Shown piece after piece: positions 1 through 9,327 of a stretch of DNA of 64,000 nt (within the stretch, counting starts at the first letter, position 1; each line of letters begins with the position of its first letter). Location: NCBI RefSeq assembly GCF_000423745.1, contig NZ_AUIO01000001.1:62001-126000 (forward strand). Reading direction: 5' to 3'. The notes below the pieces were generated by a model. That model was not told the DNA's origin. It did no database searches and saw nothing but the letters and a program-made list of their open reading frames with translations. The position numbers were made by a program, and so were the translations under genes. This DNA is from Streptococcus plurextorum DSM 22810 (lineage in GTDB: Bacteria > Bacillota > Bacilli > Lactobacillales > Streptococcaceae).

Positions 1-911
1 TCCCTTATCAACTCCGTCCTACCAAGCCATTTGGCTTCTGCTAGTGCAGCTTTAATGATGTCTGGTCTTAGGCGTGAAAATTCTTGTGCCAATAAAAGAC
101 TGGTCATAATCGCCAGGCTGGCATTAGCCACTTGATGGTGACCTGGCATAGCTAGCTGAATGTTTGACAGCTTCTGCTCTCCATAGCAAAAGTCAAAAGC
201 TCTGCTATTTCCCAAAGCCTCAAACTGGTCATGCAAGCGATAGACTGGACAAGCAAGAGCGCGAGCGCTAGTCTCAAAAACCTCCAAGACCTCTGGCTTA
301 TCTTCTGCAAAAACAAAAGGCACCCCTGCTTTTAATACCCCTGCTTTCTGGCTGGCAATTTCTTGGTAGCTTTCCCCTAGAATGGTCTGGTGATCCAGCC
401 CAATGGAAGGACAGACAACCGCTAAAGCTTTGAAGACATTAGTAGAGTCATGAAGTCCTCCCAAGCCAGCTTCGATAATAGCAATATCAACAGGACACTG
501 ACTGCCAAAATAATAAAACATCATGGTAGTGATGATTTCAAACTCTGTAGCTGGTTTTAAGTCAGTCTCAAGCGGCAATCGATCGGCGACTGGTTTTACC
601 ACCTCTGCTACTTTAACCAGTTCTTCTTTGGAAATCATCTGCCCATCAATAGCAATACGTTCACGAAAATCCATTATATAGGGAGACGTAAAGGTTCCCA
701 CCCGATAACCTGCTTGCGTAAAAATGTGTTGCAGGTAATTTGTTGTAGACCCTTTACCATTTGTTCCAACCACATGGACGGCCTTACACTTGTCTTGAGG
801 ATTCCCCAGCTCATTTAGCATCCACAACATGCGCTGAACACCTGGTTTTATCCCAAATTTTAATTGCCCATGAATCCAATCAAGGGTTTCATTATATGTC
901 ATTTTAGTCAT
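1..911 (-). CDS. folC: Bifunctional dihydrofolate synthase / folylpolyglutamate synthase, 3' end off the window
   Basis: FolC adds glutamate to dihydropteroate and to folates in the cytoplasm, using ATP. About 303 N-terminal codons lie in the window; the rest runs off the left edge. The start reads MTKMTYNETLDWIHGQLKFG, and the Mur-ligase-type P-loop VVGTNGKGSTTNYLQ follows at about residues 45-58, then the TSPYIMDFRERI segment typical of FolC. Two ATGs are possible (911 or 902). Neither has a Shine-Dalgarno, and an extended -10 (TGATATACT) ends 6 bases before the first, so the message may be leaderless. The gene lies downstream of the rpsU terminator on the same strand and appears to have its own promoter. 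Confidence 0.9.
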   Translation of the reverse strand, partial: MTKMTYNETLDWIHGQLKFGIKPGVQRMLWMLNELGNPQDKCKAVHVVGTNGKGSTTNYLQHIFTQAGYRVGTFTSPYIMDFRERIAIDGQMISKEELVKVAEVVKPVADRLPLETDLKPATEFEIITTMMFYYFGSQCPVDIAIIEAGLGGLHDSTNVFKALAVVCPSIGLDHQTILGESYQEIASQKAGVLKAGVPFVFAEDKPEVLEVFETSARALACPVYRLHDQFEALGNSRAFDFCYGEQKLSNIQLAMPGHHQVANASLAIMTSLLLAQEFSRLRPDIIKAALAEAKWLGRTELIR

Positions 912-946
912 GTGATTAGTATATCAGAAGTTTTAATGATAAGCAA
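912..946 (-). promoter_or_regulatory. folC promoter, leaderless arrangement
   Basis: TTGCTT (941-946), a 17-base spacer and TATACT (918-923) preceded by TG at the extended -10 position. Only 6 bases separate the -10 from the ATG at 911, so transcription should begin at or next to the start codon. The -35 sits in the T-run of the upstream rpsU terminator. Confidence 0.5.
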
Positions 947-969
947 AAAAACCTAGGTCTCCCTAGGTT
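944..969 (-). terminator. rpsU rho-independent terminator
   Basis: Eight-base-pair hairpin (950-957 with 962-969, AACCTAGG / CCTAGGTT, loop of four) read on the minus strand, followed by a run of T, 12 bases after the rpsU stop codon. Confidence 0.85.
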
Positions 970-980
970 CGTTCATTCTA

Positions 981-1157
981 TTAGAATTTTTTACGTTTGC
1001 GAGCTGCTTCAGATTTACGTTTACGTTTTACTGAAGGTTTTTCATAGTGTTCACGCTTACGTGCCTCTTGAAGAGTACCAGCTTTCACAACAGAACGCTT
1101 GAAGCGACGAAGTGCGTCGTCAAGTGATTCGTTTTTACGGACAACTGTTTTTGACAT
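981..1157 (-). CDS. rpsU: 30S ribosomal protein bS21
   Basis: A 58-residue very basic protein beginning [21 protein letters not shown] and ending in lysine- and arginine-rich sequence, the usual length and composition of bS21, a small-subunit protein involved in initiation. The ATG at 1157 is chosen because a perfect AGGAGGTG lies 5 bases upstream; the frame stays open further upstream but without a ribosome site. A TTGACT-16-TAAAAT promoter overlaps the end of fni, and a strong terminator follows, so rpsU can be expressed alone as well as by read-through from the mevalonate operon. Confidence 0.95.
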   Translation of the reverse strand: MSKTVVRKNESLDDALRRFKRSVVKAGTLQEARKREHYEKPSVKRKRKSEAARKRKKF

Positions 1158-1201
1158 AGATTTCACCTCCTCAAGATAATGTAACAAAATTGTTCCATAT
1201 T

Positions 1202-2752
<1,551 letters not shown>

Positions 2753-2756
<4 letters not shown>

Positions 2757-3739
2757 AACTGTCTCTCCTCATACAAAAGCTCAATACCTGCCTGAGACCA
2801 GCGCTTTAGTAGGCCTTCAGTATCTCTAGCTGAAAAACTAAAAGCAACCCCACAATCGCCACCGCCAGCACCTGAAGACTTAGCAATAACATCAATCCCA
2901 ACTTCTGCTTCTTTCAGCTCTTTTAATTTATGACTATAAATCCCAGAGCTAAGAGAAGTTAATTGATCTGAAGCTTCTTGCAAACTTGACTTGAGTTGCC
3001 TCACATCTCCTCTCAATAGAGCGTCTCTAGTGGCTTTGACAGCCAGCTGCGTTTTCTCTAAAAAATCTTGATTGATAGCTGAGAGGGCTTGGTTTATCAT
3101 GTCTTTAGAAATCGCTGGCTCTTTGGTCCAACCCACTAGAAAGTCAGCTTTAAGAGATGGCAAAAGCCTTTCAATCTGATAACCCCAATCCAAGGCTATC
3201 ACCTCTTCCAAGGTTTTTTCCCTTATGAGCTCTGCTATGTTCTGACGGTCAAAAGAGGTATAAGCCACCAAGTCTTGATAAGCAATGCAAGCAATGTCTC
3301 CCATCGAACCATTGTCCCCAAGCTTTAAGAGGGTGTAACTAGCCAATTTAAAAAGGAGATCCAAGCTCAGGCCAATCCCAAAATGCTGCGCCAGTGCCTT
3401 AATCACTAATACCGTCACAGATCCACTAGACCCAATGCCGTATTTCACTCCGTCACGCTCTAGCTTTCCAGTGATTGCAAGAGAAAAAGCTGGCAAGTCA
3501 TCCCCACTGTAAGTCTGAAGAGTCCGAATACTTTCTTGAATCAGCGCATAATTTCTGTCTGGTCTCATATCGACAGCATAATCAAACATATCCGACTTGA
3601 TGCGAGTCTGCTCTGCATCTTCAACCGTCGCTGTCATGTACATCGGAATGTGCTTGATAATAGCGGTTTGACCTGGCGTCAGAACACTGTACTCACCAGC
3701 GATATAAAGTTTTCCACCTGTTTTTACCCTTGTGATCAT
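2753..3739 (-). CDS. mvaK2: Phosphomevalonate kinase
   Basis: GHMP-superfamily kinase that phosphorylates 5-phosphomevalonate with ATP. The 328 residues show the N-terminal substrate segment GGKLYIAGEYSVLTPGQ, the GHMP ATP-binding loop KYGIGSSGSVTVLVIKAL at about residues 98-115, and the C-terminal SSGAGGGDCGVAF loop near residue 290. Its ATG directly abuts the mvaD stop codon and its stop overlaps the start of the GNAT gene. Length and motifs fit the Gram-positive enzyme; nothing is missing. Confidence 0.95.
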
Positions 3740-4675
3740 TTACAATGCCACCGTTCTTGACGTGATAATTGGATAATCTTCCGCAAAAATTGCTGCCAAG
3801 CGCTCTAAGTCTTCTTCAAGGCAAAGGACCTTGACATTAGGCCCTGCGTCCATAGTGAAATAGCAACGATGACCTTGAGCTCTAAGCGTTTTGACTTTTT
3901 CCATCGCTGCATAACTTGCCTCAGTCAGGTAGGAAAAGGCAGGACTCGCTGTTGTGGTCGTTTCGTGCATACGAAGCGCATTGGCTTCAGTCAATTCTCC
4001 TACTTTTTCAAAGTCATTAGTCGCCAGATAGGTCAGCATATCCCGATAATCTTGTTCTGACTGCTTGATCCACTCTGGAAAACTGGTTGATGTTTCCGTA
4101 CACAACTTCATCCCATCACGACTTGAAATAGGCTTCTTCTGGTCGTTTAAGACCAACATTATCATAGCTAAGTTCAAATCCGTCTTGACAGGGTATACGT
4201 CTCCAGTATCTTTATCCCAGGCAGCTAGTGGTCCAAAGAAAGAACGTGACGAAGAGCCTGAAGCGAATTTAGCTATCTGAGCCAGTTCAGCTTGAGATTT
4301 ATTGGTGTTAAAAAGCTCATTGGCTGCTTTAACAAGCGCCGATAATCCTGATGAAGACGAAGACAAACCTGCTGCCGTTGGCATATTATTCCAAGTTTCG
4401 ATTTTGACAAACTGGCTCCTGTCGGTCCGAAATAAATCCAGTACTTTCGACGCCTTTTGAACTTCTTTTTCCCCTTGCGCCACATCATCGATAAACATGA
4501 TATCTGAGCTGGCATCATCAGCCAAAAAAGATAAGCGTGTCTCAGTATACATGTTTTCCAAAGTCAGTGAGATGCTAGACGTCGAAGGAATCATCTTTTC
4601 AGCATCAGCCTTTCCCCAGTACTTGATAATAGCGATATTGGCATAAGATTTGACCCTTACAGGCTTTCTATCCAT
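3740..4675 (-). CDS. mvaD: Diphosphomevalonate decarboxylase
   Basis: Converts mevalonate 5-diphosphate to isopentenyl diphosphate with ATP and loss of CO2. The 311-residue protein has the signature ends of the family: VKSYANIAIIKYWGKAD at residues 8-24, STSSISLTL, and the GHMP loop PTAAGLSSSSSGLSALVKAA near residue 100, plus YFTMDAGPNVKVL near the C terminus, which carries the catalytic Asp of the family. The start codon lies within the end of mvaK1 (19-base overlap), with AAGGAG upstream inside mvaK1. Confidence 0.96.
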   Translation of the reverse strand: MDRKPVRVKSYANIAIIKYWGKADAEKMIPSTSSISLTLENMYTETRLSFLADDASSDIMFIDDVAQGEKEVQKASKVLDLFRTDRSQFVKIETWNNMPTAAGLSSSSSGLSALVKAANELFNTNKSQAELAQIAKFASGSSSRSFFGPLAAWDKDTGDVYPVKTDLNLAMIMLVLNDQKKPISSRDGMKLCTETSTSFPEWIKQSEQDYRDMLTYLATNDFEKVGELTEANALRMHETTTTASPAFSYLTEASYAAMEKVKTLRAQGHRCYFTMDAGPNVKVLCLEEDLERLAAIFAEDYPIITSRTVAL

Positions 4676-5541
4676 GCATTGACGGCTCCTTCTTTCTCTA
4701 ATTGTTGCGCTAGTATTTGCGCACTTTTGTGATTAGCTACCAAAGCAATGATGCAACCTCCTAGACCTCCACCTGACATTTTGGCTCCTAGAGCTCCGCT
4801 GGCAATGGCAGAGCTGACTAGCTTGTCAGCTTCTGGACTTGAAACTCCAAGCTTTCTAAGGTTGTCATGTGCTTGACTCATGGCTTGACCAAGACGCGAC
4901 ATGTCCTTTTCTTTAATGGCTTGCTCTGCTATTTCCACCAAATCTCCCAAACGGTGCATAGGAATCAAAGCTTTTTCCTCCAAAGCTTCCACCGCACGCA
5001 CTGCTTCTCTGGTATGCCCGTGAACCCCCGTATCTGCAATGACAAGATGAGCACCAAGTCCCATCTCAATGGGCGAAAATCCGATATTGCGAATAAACTT
5101 GATGGCATGATCACTAAGACAGGTCTTAGCATCTAAGCCAGAAGGATTGGTGTGGGCAATGATTTCTGCTTGATTGGCCAGCATTTCTAGAACCTGTGCT
5201 GGCAAGTCACGTTCAAAATAATCAAAAACAGCACGAATAGCCGCAATCGCCACTGCTGCTGACGATCCCATACCTCGGCGTTCCGGTACCATTGACTCTA
5301 TCCGATAGCTGATAGGCTGGTCTTTGATATCCAGATAGCGTAAGGCTGCAAAAATAGCTGTCACCAAAGGATCCGTCGCATCGAACCGTAGACGATCCTT
5401 GGCAGCTTCAATATAACACGTCACTTCAATATTTTTCAGTGGTAGAGCAATGGCTGGGTAACCATAAACCACGGCATGCTCCCCCATCAATATAATCTTA
5501 CTGTGGGACTTTCCAATCCCAATTTTGCTTTGCTTCTCCAT
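4657..5541 (-). CDS. mvaK1: Mevalonate kinase
   Basis: First gene of the operon; phosphorylates mevalonate. The 294 residues contain KSHSKIILMGEHAVVYGYPA (substrate and N-terminal signature), PERRGMGSSAAVAIAAIRA (GHMP ATP loop, about residues 86-104), the catalytic-Asp segment NPSGLDAKTCLSD (about 132-144) and GAKMSGGGLGGCIIAL (about 252-267). In streptococci this enzyme is known to be feedback-inhibited by diphosphomevalonate. No Shine-Dalgarno precedes the ATG, and a TAAAAT element ends 6 bases upstream, so the operon transcript may be leaderless. Confidence 0.95.
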   Translation of the reverse strand: MEKQSKIGIGKSHSKIILMGEHAVVYGYPAIALPLKNIEVTCYIEAAKDRLRFDATDPLVTAIFAALRYLDIKDQPISYRIESMVPERRGMGSSAAVAIAAIRAVFDYFERDLPAQVLEMLANQAEIIAHTNPSGLDAKTCLSDHAIKFIRNIGFSPIEMGLGAHLVIADTGVHGHTREAVRAVEALEEKALIPMHRLGDLVEIAEQAIKEKDMSRLGQAMSQAHDNLRKLGVSSPEADKLVSSAIASGALGAKMSGGGLGGCIIALVANHKSAQILAQQLEKEGAVNAWIESL

Positions 5542-5547
5542 AGTGAT

Positions 5548-5576
5548 ATTTTACCGAAAATTAGCGCATTTGGCGA
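5548..5576 (-). promoter_or_regulatory. Mevalonate operon promoter, possibly leaderless
   Basis: TAAAAT (5548-5553) with TCGCCA (5571-5576, four of six -35 matches) at 17 bases on the minus strand. The -10 ends 6 bases before the mvaK1 ATG and no ribosome site fits between them. Confidence 0.4.
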
Positions 5577-5626
5577 TTAAAAGTTATTGTTTTCTTGACA
5601 TTACGACCTGAGACTGATGAAGGCAA

Positions 5627-5655
5627 GACAAAAGCCACCTTGCAAGGTGACTTTT
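5627..5655 (-). terminator. pepF terminator
   Basis: Inverted repeat 5630-5641 / 5644-5655 (AAAAGTCACCTT with AAGGTGGCTTTT on the minus strand, one mismatch) ending in TTTT, 20 bases after the pepF stop. Confidence 0.75.
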
Positions 5656-5674
5656 ATCTTAGAAAGAAATCGCC

Positions 5675-7372
5675 TTAAAATTGACTGTCATCTACAGCAT
5701 CAAGCCATTTCTTAGTTTCAAATAAGGTTTCAGATAGAGCACCTTCTTGGAAAGGTGATTTGATTCCCGCTGCTTCAACCACTTGCAAGAAGGTCCCTGT
5801 ACCACCCATCTGACAGATACGTAGGTAGTCTGCCCATGCAGTTACATCATGGTCAATTTGCGTCCGTTTCCAAAATTGAAGGGCACACACTTGAGCTAGC
5901 GTGTAATCAATATAGTAAAACGGTGCTGCAAAGATATGACCTTGACGATACCAGAAAATACCATTGTCCAAGGCTTCAGATTCTGAATAATCTTTACCTG
6001 GCAGATACAACTTTTCCAAACGACGCCAAGTCGCCTTGCGCTCTGCTGGTGTCATATTTGGATTTTCATAGACTTCATGCTGATAATGGTCAACTAAGAC
6101 ACCATAAGGCAAGAAAAGAAGTGCCCCTGATAAATGACTAAATTTGTATTTCTCAGTCTCTTCTTTAAAGAAAAGCTCCATCCAAGGCCAGGTCATAAAC
6201 TCCATTGACATGGAGTGGATTTCACAGGTCTCATAGGTTGGCCAAATCGCTTCTGGTGTCTCTACCCAACGCGAGTTATAGACTTGGAAAGCATGTCCTG
6301 CTTCATGAGTGAGAACATCAATGTCTCCACTTGTTCCGTTAAAATTGGCAAAGATAAATGGGCTCTTGTAATCTGGAATATAAGTACAGTAGCCACCTGT
6401 ATTTTTGCCCTCCTTAGCAACCAAATCTAACAAGTCATTGTCAATCATATAGTCAAAGAAGTCGCCTGTTTCAGGTGATAATTCACGGTACATGGTTTGC
6501 GCTTTAGCCACCAGCTCATCTGGCGTCCCTTTAGGAGTTGCATTACCGTCCAAATATTCCAAGCCCAAATCGTAATGCTTGAGACTATCTAGTCCAATAC
6601 GCTTTGCTTGACGATGGTGCAATTCTTCGACAATCGGCACCACATGCTTCAGGATTTCCCCACGATAGGTCGCAACCATCTCACGATCATAGTCGAAGCG
6701 GTTCATCATCTTATAGCCGTATTCAACATAATCCTTAAAGCCAAGACTTGTCGCAATCTCATGACGTACCTTGACAAGTTCGTCGTAAATCTCATCAAAA
6801 GCCTCTTCATTTTGAACAAAGAATTGAGTCACAGCTTCGCTAGCTTCTTTTCGCGTCGTCCGATCCGTTGACTGACCAAACGGACCCATTTGCGCCAAAT
6901 TATAAGTCTCCCCACGAAATTCAATCTTAGCTGTCGCCATCAAATTATTATAACGGTCAACCAGATCATTTTCCTTTTGGAAAAGAGGGATAGCTTCTGA
7001 AGAAAAGGTAGCCAGTTTATTCTCCGCCATCAAAAAGAAGGTCTCTGGTAAGAATTCAGCTAGTTCTTCACGGTAAGGTGATGCCAGGACAACCTTATAA
7101 TAGTCGGTTGTCAGTTCTTGGAAAAGGGGGGAGTATTCATTCCAAAACTTGGTCTCTTCGTTGTAAAAGTCATCGTTCATATCAATGGAGTGACGAATAC
7201 TCCAAAGGGTTCCTTGGCTGTCAATGGAAAAGTTAATCGCTGTGATTTCTTTAGCCACAGCTACCGCTTCTTGCCCTGATGTCGCTTGAGCTAGTTTTTC
7301 TGTCAAGTCTCGTAGCTCTATCTTCAATGCCTCATAATCTGGGCGAGTATAGGTATAGTCTTTAAATCCCAT
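5675..7372 (-). CDS. pepF: M3-family oligoendopeptidase
   Basis: Cytoplasmic zinc metallopeptidase of 565 residues that cuts short peptides. The zinc motif HEAGH is at residues 356-360 (VLTHEAGHAFQVYNSRW), followed about 28 residues later by CEIHSMSMEFMTWPWMELFF, whose Glu is the third ligand of the M3 family. The ATG at 7372 is preferred over an in-frame start 54 bases upstream because GAGGA lies 7 bases before it and homologues begin MGFKDYTYTRP from memory. Single-gene unit closed by a terminator. The exact subfamily (PepF or the M3-family pz-peptidase type) is not certain. Confidence 0.88.
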   Translation of the reverse strand: MGFKDYTYTRPDYEALKIELRDLTEKLAQATSGQEAVAVAKEITAINFSIDSQGTLWSIRHSIDMNDDFYNEETKFWNEYSPLFQELTTDYYKVVLASPYREELAEFLPETFFLMAENKLATFSSEAIPLFQKENDLVDRYNNLMATAKIEFRGETYNLAQMGPFGQSTDRTTRKEASEAVTQFFVQNEEAFDEIYDELVKVRHEIATSLGFKDYVEYGYKMMNRFDYDREMVATYRGEILKHVVPIVEELHHRQAKRIGLDSLKHYDLGLEYLDGNATPKGTPDELVAKAQTMYRELSPETGDFFDYMIDNDLLDLVAKEGKNTGGYCTYIPDYKSPFIFANFNGTSGDIDVLTHEAGHAFQVYNSRWVETPEAIWPTYETCEIHSMSMEFMTWPWMELFFKEETEKYKFSHLSGALLFLPYGVLVDHYQHEVYENPNMTPAERKATWRRLEKLYLPGKDYSESEALDNGIFWYRQGHIFAAPFYYIDYTLAQVCALQFWKRTQIDHDVTAWADYLRICQMGGTGTFLQVVEAAGIKSPFQEGALSETLFETKKWLDAVDDSQF

Positions 7373-7474
7373 AAAATCCTCACTTTCTACTCCTTTCATC
7401 TTAGCCTTTTTAGAAGCATTTGGCAAGCCTTTTCAAAAGAAAAGTCCCCATATTTTTAATCTTTTTCTAAAACC

Positions 7475-7508
7475 AAAAATAATGCCTGAGACAAAAGTCC
7501 CAGACATT
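7475..7508 (-). terminator. pckA terminator
   Basis: Twelve-base-pair hairpin (7481-7492 with 7497-7508, loop of four, two G-U pairs) followed on the minus strand by ATTTTT, directly after the pckA stop. Confidence 0.85.
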
Positions 7509-7513
7509 ACGCT

Positions 7514-9154
7514 TTAAATCAAATCATTGAAAACTTCTTCCATATGGAGAATAGCTTCCGCTGGAAGTGGATTTTCTTGATTGTCATGATTGAAATTGAG
7601 CAAGTAGTTCAGACGGATTTGCATGCGATCGCGGAGCAATTGACGATAGCTCTCGTCAAATTCAGGAACATCAAATCCTTCAACATCCAAGTAATCAAAG
7701 CCACGAACACCACCAAACGGTTTGAAGTTTCCTGTGCCATCTACAATATTTTCAATGATAGAAAGCGTTACTTCTTTTGGAATCTTCTTGCCCATGTAAG
7801 AGCCGGTATTGATGATGTAGCACTGCACACCCGCTTCAAAGAGGGATTGGAATTTCTTATAGTCTTCAACCAATGGGTAAACACGGAATGGGTTTGCATA
7901 CGGTTCAATAATTAAACTATTGAGACTATCAGAAGTGTTTTCAGCACTTGAACGCATCGTTGTCAAAGTACAGCCCATTGTAGCAGCCATAACTGGATCA
8001 GATAAACGTACCAAAGGTGGTAGAGAATCATCTTTCATGATCCAGAAGATTGACTGAATTGGGTCTTCGATGCGATCCACTCGGTTTGGCGTAGAATAAC
8101 GTGATTTCACCGTGCGGCCATTACCATTTCTAACATCTTCAGTCACAAGGCGCAAGCGACCTTCTTTATCAAGGGCAACCCCACAGTTCTGAACAGTAAC
8201 AAAGTAATCTTGTTCTTTGTGTCCAGCTGGATAATCACTGGTCTTATCAAAGTATGATGGTTCAAGAGCAATGGAAGAACCATCTTTTTGAGAGATGATA
8301 AAGGCATCGTCATGTAAGACATTGATATCATATTTTCCATCGTGTTTAGCGTGGGTTAGGGTTGATTTACCAGATCCAGAAAGACCAAAGAAGGACGCAA
8401 CGTATGGTTTTTGACCATCTTTTTTGAAGATTTTTAGACCGCCATGACAAGAAACATAGTTGTTACGCGCAGCTGTTCCCCAAGCTAGAGTCAAGGTTGA
8501 TTTTTTGAGTTCTCCGAAGTAATACATCCCCAAAATAATGGCACAGTTATGATTGGTATCAAAGTATGCCAAACCATCTGGATAGTCTGGGTGGCTCCAT
8601 TCAGGATCAGAGAAGATATAGATGTCTGTCTCTTCATATCGTGGTGAATTTTTAAGGCGTGCTTGATAATCAGCATCTAGAATTTGGAAATTCATCAGCC
8701 ATGAATAGAGGTTATTGACGTTATCTTCTGGAACCATCAGATGGGCACGAAGCATAAAGGCTTCATCAAGACCAACTACTGCATCTGCTTTCAAATAAGG
8801 ACGATGGCGGCTTTGGAAGATTGCTTCGCGAACAATCGGCAAGAGCTTAGCATCTTCAGCTGGATTGTTTCCAAAGATACGGCGAGCCTTAGCTGTCCGG
8901 CCGACAATAGCTCCGCCATTTTCCAAAAGCACTTTGGCATCGTCTGGCAAACCAAGCTCTTTGGTGTGAGCAACAGGCATGTCAAGAACTGTTGTGCCTG
9001 GTGATTTCAATGCAAGCTGATAAGCCTCTGACAAAGTTTTGACTTGTCGCACATGATTTTCATAAAAAGCTGACTCAATCGTCGTCTTCAAGGCTGAAAA
9101 GTAAGGACTATCCTTACGCATAACTTCTTCTGAAAAATGCTGACGTGTTACCAT
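7514..9154 (-). CDS. pckA: Phosphoenolpyruvate carboxykinase (ATP)
   Basis: Interconverts oxaloacetate and phosphoenolpyruvate with ATP/ADP, the entry step of gluconeogenesis or, in reverse, CO2-fixing anaplerosis. The 546-residue protein has the kinase-1 loop FFGLSGSGKSTLTHAKH at about residues 254-270, a kinase-2-like segment LHDDAFII about 15 residues on, and the ENGGAIVGRTAKARRIF and RNGNGRTVKSRYSTPNRV segments. The P-loop reads GSGKS rather than the GTGKT common in this family. AGGAGG lies 8 bases before the ATG. A CcpA-type site overlaps the promoter, fitting repression by sugar. It is a single-gene unit. Many streptococci lack this gene, so its presence is a useful strain marker. Confidence 0.87.
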   Translation of the reverse strand: MVTRQHFSEEVMRKDSPYFSALKTTIESAFYENHVRQVKTLSEAYQLALKSPGTTVLDMPVAHTKELGLPDDAKVLLENGGAIVGRTAKARRIFGNNPAEDAKLLPIVREAIFQSRHRPYLKADAVVGLDEAFMLRAHLMVPEDNVNNLYSWLMNFQILDADYQARLKNSPRYEETDIYIFSDPEWSHPDYPDGLAYFDTNHNCAIILGMYYFGELKKSTLTLAWGTAARNNYVSCHGGLKIFKKDGQKPYVASFFGLSGSGKSTLTHAKHDGKYDINVLHDDAFIISQKDGSSIALEPSYFDKTSDYPAGHKEQDYFVTVQNCGVALDKEGRLRLVTEDVRNGNGRTVKSRYSTPNRVDRIEDPIQSIFWIMKDDSLPPLVRLSDPVMAATMGCTLTTMRSSAENTSDSLNSLIIEPYANPFRVYPLVEDYKKFQSLFEAGVQCYIINTGSYMGKKIPKEVTLSIIENIVDGTGNFKPFGGVRGFDYLDVEGFDVPEFDESYRQLLRDRMQIRLNYLLNFNHDNQENPLPAEAILHMEEVFNDLI

Positions 9155-9194
9155 AGGGTTTCCTCCTAATTTTTTAGTGATATTTCATGACTTC

Positions 9195-9225
9195 ATTATA
9201 ACACATTTTTAAGAAAGCGCTACCA
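9195..9225 (-). promoter_or_regulatory. pckA promoter with cre (CcpA) site
   Basis: TATAAT at 9195-9200 (minus strand) with AGAAAGCGCTACCA at 9212-9225 covering the -35 position. The latter differs from the streptococcal cre consensus mainly at its first base. Blocking the -35 by CcpA would repress this gluconeogenic gene when glucose is present. Confidence 0.55.
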
Positions 9226-9298
9226 TTTTTTAGAAAAATTTTAAATTTTTACCCTATTTGATAGAAAATCATCTGACCAATTCAAGTGGCAAGAGCTC

Positions 9299-9326
9299 AA
9301 AAAAATGACTGTTGACACAGCCATTT
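9299..9326 (-). terminator. pgdA terminator
   Basis: Ten-base-pair hairpin (9303-9312 with 9317-9326, loop TGAC) followed by seven T on the minus strand; the stem abuts the pgdA stop codon. Confidence 0.85.
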
Positions 9327-9327
9327 T

